From Actinocatenispora rupis (GTDB lineage: Bacteria > Actinomycetota > Actinomycetes > Mycobacteriales > Micromonosporaceae), in the NCBI RefSeq assembly GCF_016861975.1, contig NZ_BOMB01000001.1, positions 372,001 through 436,000 on the forward strand: a stretch of 64,000 bases of DNA, read 5' to 3'. Position numbers and translations under genes: made by a program. Positions 62,737 to 64,000 of the stretch are shown here, piece after piece. The notes beneath the pieces are model-generated. The model saw nothing but the letters and a program-made list of their open reading frames with translations. It had not been told where the DNA came from and ran no database searches. Every line of letters starts with the position of its first letter. The stretch's first letter is position 1.

Positions 62737-62884
62737 GGCGTGTCTGCACGGGTTCCTGGCCGGCTGCGCCGGGCCCGTTCGCCGCCCCGCCGCGTTGTCG
62801 GCACGAGCGTACGCACTCGCACCTGCGCCTTGCGAGACGACGAACGGACTCCGGCTCGCTCGACCGAACCTGTGCCGACACGCC
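62737..62884. repeat. long-range inverted repeat in glyA-helicase intergenic region
   Basis: GGCGTGTCTGCAC (62737-62749) matches in reverse complement GTGCCGACACGCC (62872-62884) at 12 of 13 bases. The core TGTCGGCAC recurs at 62796-62804. The right arm abuts the helicase stop codon, so it may be part of that gene's terminator. No gene is seen between 62691 and 62884. Confidence 0.5.
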
Positions 62885-64000
62885 CTACCGCCAGACGGTA
62901 CGCATCTGCGCGGTCACCGCGAACGGGTCGGCGCCGCGGAACACCTCCAGTACGGCCCGGCCCTCGGGGGTGTCCGCCGCCAGCGGTACGCCCGGCCCGA
63001 CGTGCCGGTGCCACGCGTCGGCGAACGCGGCGCGCCGGCCGGCGTTCGCCGCGCACCAGGCCGGTACGGCGTGCCAGGCGACGGCGCCGGTGACCGGCAG
63101 CCGCAGCACGGTCCGTACCGCGAGGCGGAACTGGCCGGGCGCGTCGGCGGGCACGGTGACGACGCGGCGGCCGATCAGGTGCCGGGGCGCGGCGAGCGGG
63201 GCGAGCAGCTCGTCGACCGCGGTGGCGAAGCGTTCCGACTGCTCCAGGGGTACGCCGGCCAGTTCGCACCGGACGAAACCGTCCACCCCGGGTACGACGC
63301 GGACCGCCGCTGCGCCCCGGTCCGCGCCGCCCGCAGCGTGCAGCGCGTCGGCGACGGCCCGGGCGAACTGGTCCAGCGCGGTCGGCGCCGCCGCCAACCG
63401 GGTACGTCGCCGCCCGGCGGCCACCGCGAGCGCCACCAGCGCCAACACCGGTACGGCGAGCGCGGCGAGCGGCGGGCCGGCCAGCCCGACGAGGACGGTC
63501 GACACGGCGACGGCGGCCACGCCGGCGACGGCCCGTACCGGTCGGCGGTGCGGCGCGACGGGGTCGAGCAGGGTGTCCGGCAGGGCGCGTGCCCCGAGGC
63601 CCAGCGACCGGCCGGCGCGGACCCGCAGCGTCGCCACCTCGGCCCCGTCGTACGGCTCGCCGATCCGCCACGCGGCGCGGGCCTCGTCGCGGGCCGCCGG
63701 TCGGGCCAGCGCCCGCGCGGTCACGGCGAGCGCGTCCGCCGGCGACGGTACGGCGTGCGGCGACAGCGCCGGGTCGCAGTGCGCGATGCCGGACGTGACC
63801 GTACCGTCCGGATCGGGCGCCAGGTACGCGTCGTGCTTGCGGACGAGGCGCAGGTAGTCGGCGTCGCCGCGGGGATGGGCGTCGGTGAGGCAGCAGACGG
63901 TCCAGTTGTCGGCGACCTTGTCCGGCTCGTCGGTGGACAGCCGCAGCGCCCGCCCGCGCATCTGCGTGACGGCGGTGGCGGTGGTCGCGGTGGTCAGGTC
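62885..64000 (-). CDS. DEAD/DEAH-box helicase, C-terminal part, N-terminus cut by window edge
   Basis: The minus-strand frame is open from base 64000 to the stop at 62885, giving 372 visible residues of a longer protein. Near the edge, AVTQMRGRALRLSTDEPDKVADNWTV matches helicase superfamily 2 motif VI (QxxGRxxR), so ATG 63961 is internal and not the start. The downstream part contains WRIGEPYDGAEV and two adjacent hydrophobic helices (AVAGVAAVAVSTVLVGLAG and PLAALAVPVLALVALAVAAG). About 190 further residues without a recognised domain complete it. Membrane helices in a helicase are unusual. Role unknown. Confidence 0.75.
   Translation of the reverse strand, partial: DLTTATTATAVTQMRGRALRLSTDEPDKVADNWTVCCLTDAHPRGDADYLRLVRKHDAYLAPDPDGTVTSGIAHCDPALSPHAVPSPADALAVTARALARPAARDEARAAWRIGEPYDGAEVATLRVRAGRSLGLGARALPDTLLDPVAPHRRPVRAVAGVAAVAVSTVLVGLAGPPLAALAVPVLALVALAVAAGRRRTRLAAAPTALDQFARAVADALHAAGGADRGAAAVRVVPGVDGFVRCELAGVPLEQSERFATAVDELLAPLAAPRHLIGRRVVTVPADAPGQFRLAVRTVLRLPVTGAVAWHAVPAWCAANAGRRAAFADAWHRHVGPGVPLAADTPEGRAVLEVFRGADPFAVTAQMRTVWR

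Noticed and set aside
63959-63961. ATG at 63961 as start of a complete 358-residue membrane protein
   Set aside because: The frame continues upstream to the window edge and the ATG lies inside helicase motif VI, so it is internal.

Overview
The window is about 64 kb of very GC-rich DNA. It has dense, often translationally coupled genes (ATGA/GTGA overlaps), many GTG starts, Tat-secreted enzymes and class I lysyl-tRNA synthetase. These traits point to an actinobacterial chromosome. Frequent GTAC/GTA use and the gene set suggest Micromonosporales, but that genus-level guess is inference only. I see no phage, transposase, CRISPR, rRNA or tRNA.

Layout. 1-4.4 kb: citrate synthase (cut by the left edge), an SDR, an ECF42-type sigma factor with its YCII/DGPF partner, and an AhpD-like protein. 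4.5-12.6 kb: a tightly coupled six-gene oxidative operon (flavin monooxygenase-like protein, FMN 2-hydroxyacid oxidase, membrane-anchored P450-like protein, MFS transporter, amidohydrolase-like protein, aldehyde dehydrogenase). I cannot match it to a known pathway, and it is the best candidate here for undescribed chemistry. 12.6-21.3 kb: enoyl-CoA hydratase-like protein, OsmC, a FadR-type regulator coupled to a Vgb-like propeller, aldo/keto reductase, malate dehydrogenase, LigC-like DNA ligase, an AraC/VOC pair, and an SseB-like pair. 21.3-25.0 kb: a three-gene surface-glycan operon. 25.5-31.4 kb: an SbcD-SbcC-(small ORF)-NurA-like-AlkA-like repair operon. A HerA-like ATPase lies at 36.0-37.8 kb, so all four members of the archaeal HerA/NurA/Mre11/Rad50 set occur within about 11.4 kb.

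31.6-45.6 kb: a second AraC/VOC pair, an ACT protein, a Tat-exported GH95-like enzyme, small reductase and monooxygenase genes, WYL and GlxA-type regulators with inverted repeats beside them, lysS, a 40-residue Cys-rich ORF, a DUF1707 protein and a rhodanese. 45.8-56.8 kb: a nine-gene carbohydrate operon (Tat-exported propeller hydrolase, FadR-type regulator, ABC importer without ATPase, GH38 mannosidase, enolase-superfamily dehydratase, DUF4432 epimerase-like protein, SDR). An MsiK/UgpC-like ATPase at 59.9 kb could energise the importer. 56.8-64 kb: TetR/GNAT divergent from a frameshifted quinone oxidoreductase with two operators, yaaA, the ATPase, glyA behind a ZTP (pfl) riboswitch, and the C-terminal part of a DEAD/DEAH helicase cut by the right edge.

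Start codons were chosen from Shine-Dalgarno sequences, overlaps, or a -10 hexamer 6-7 nt before the start, which indicates leaderless transcripts. Function calls rest on reading motifs by eye; no database search was run.
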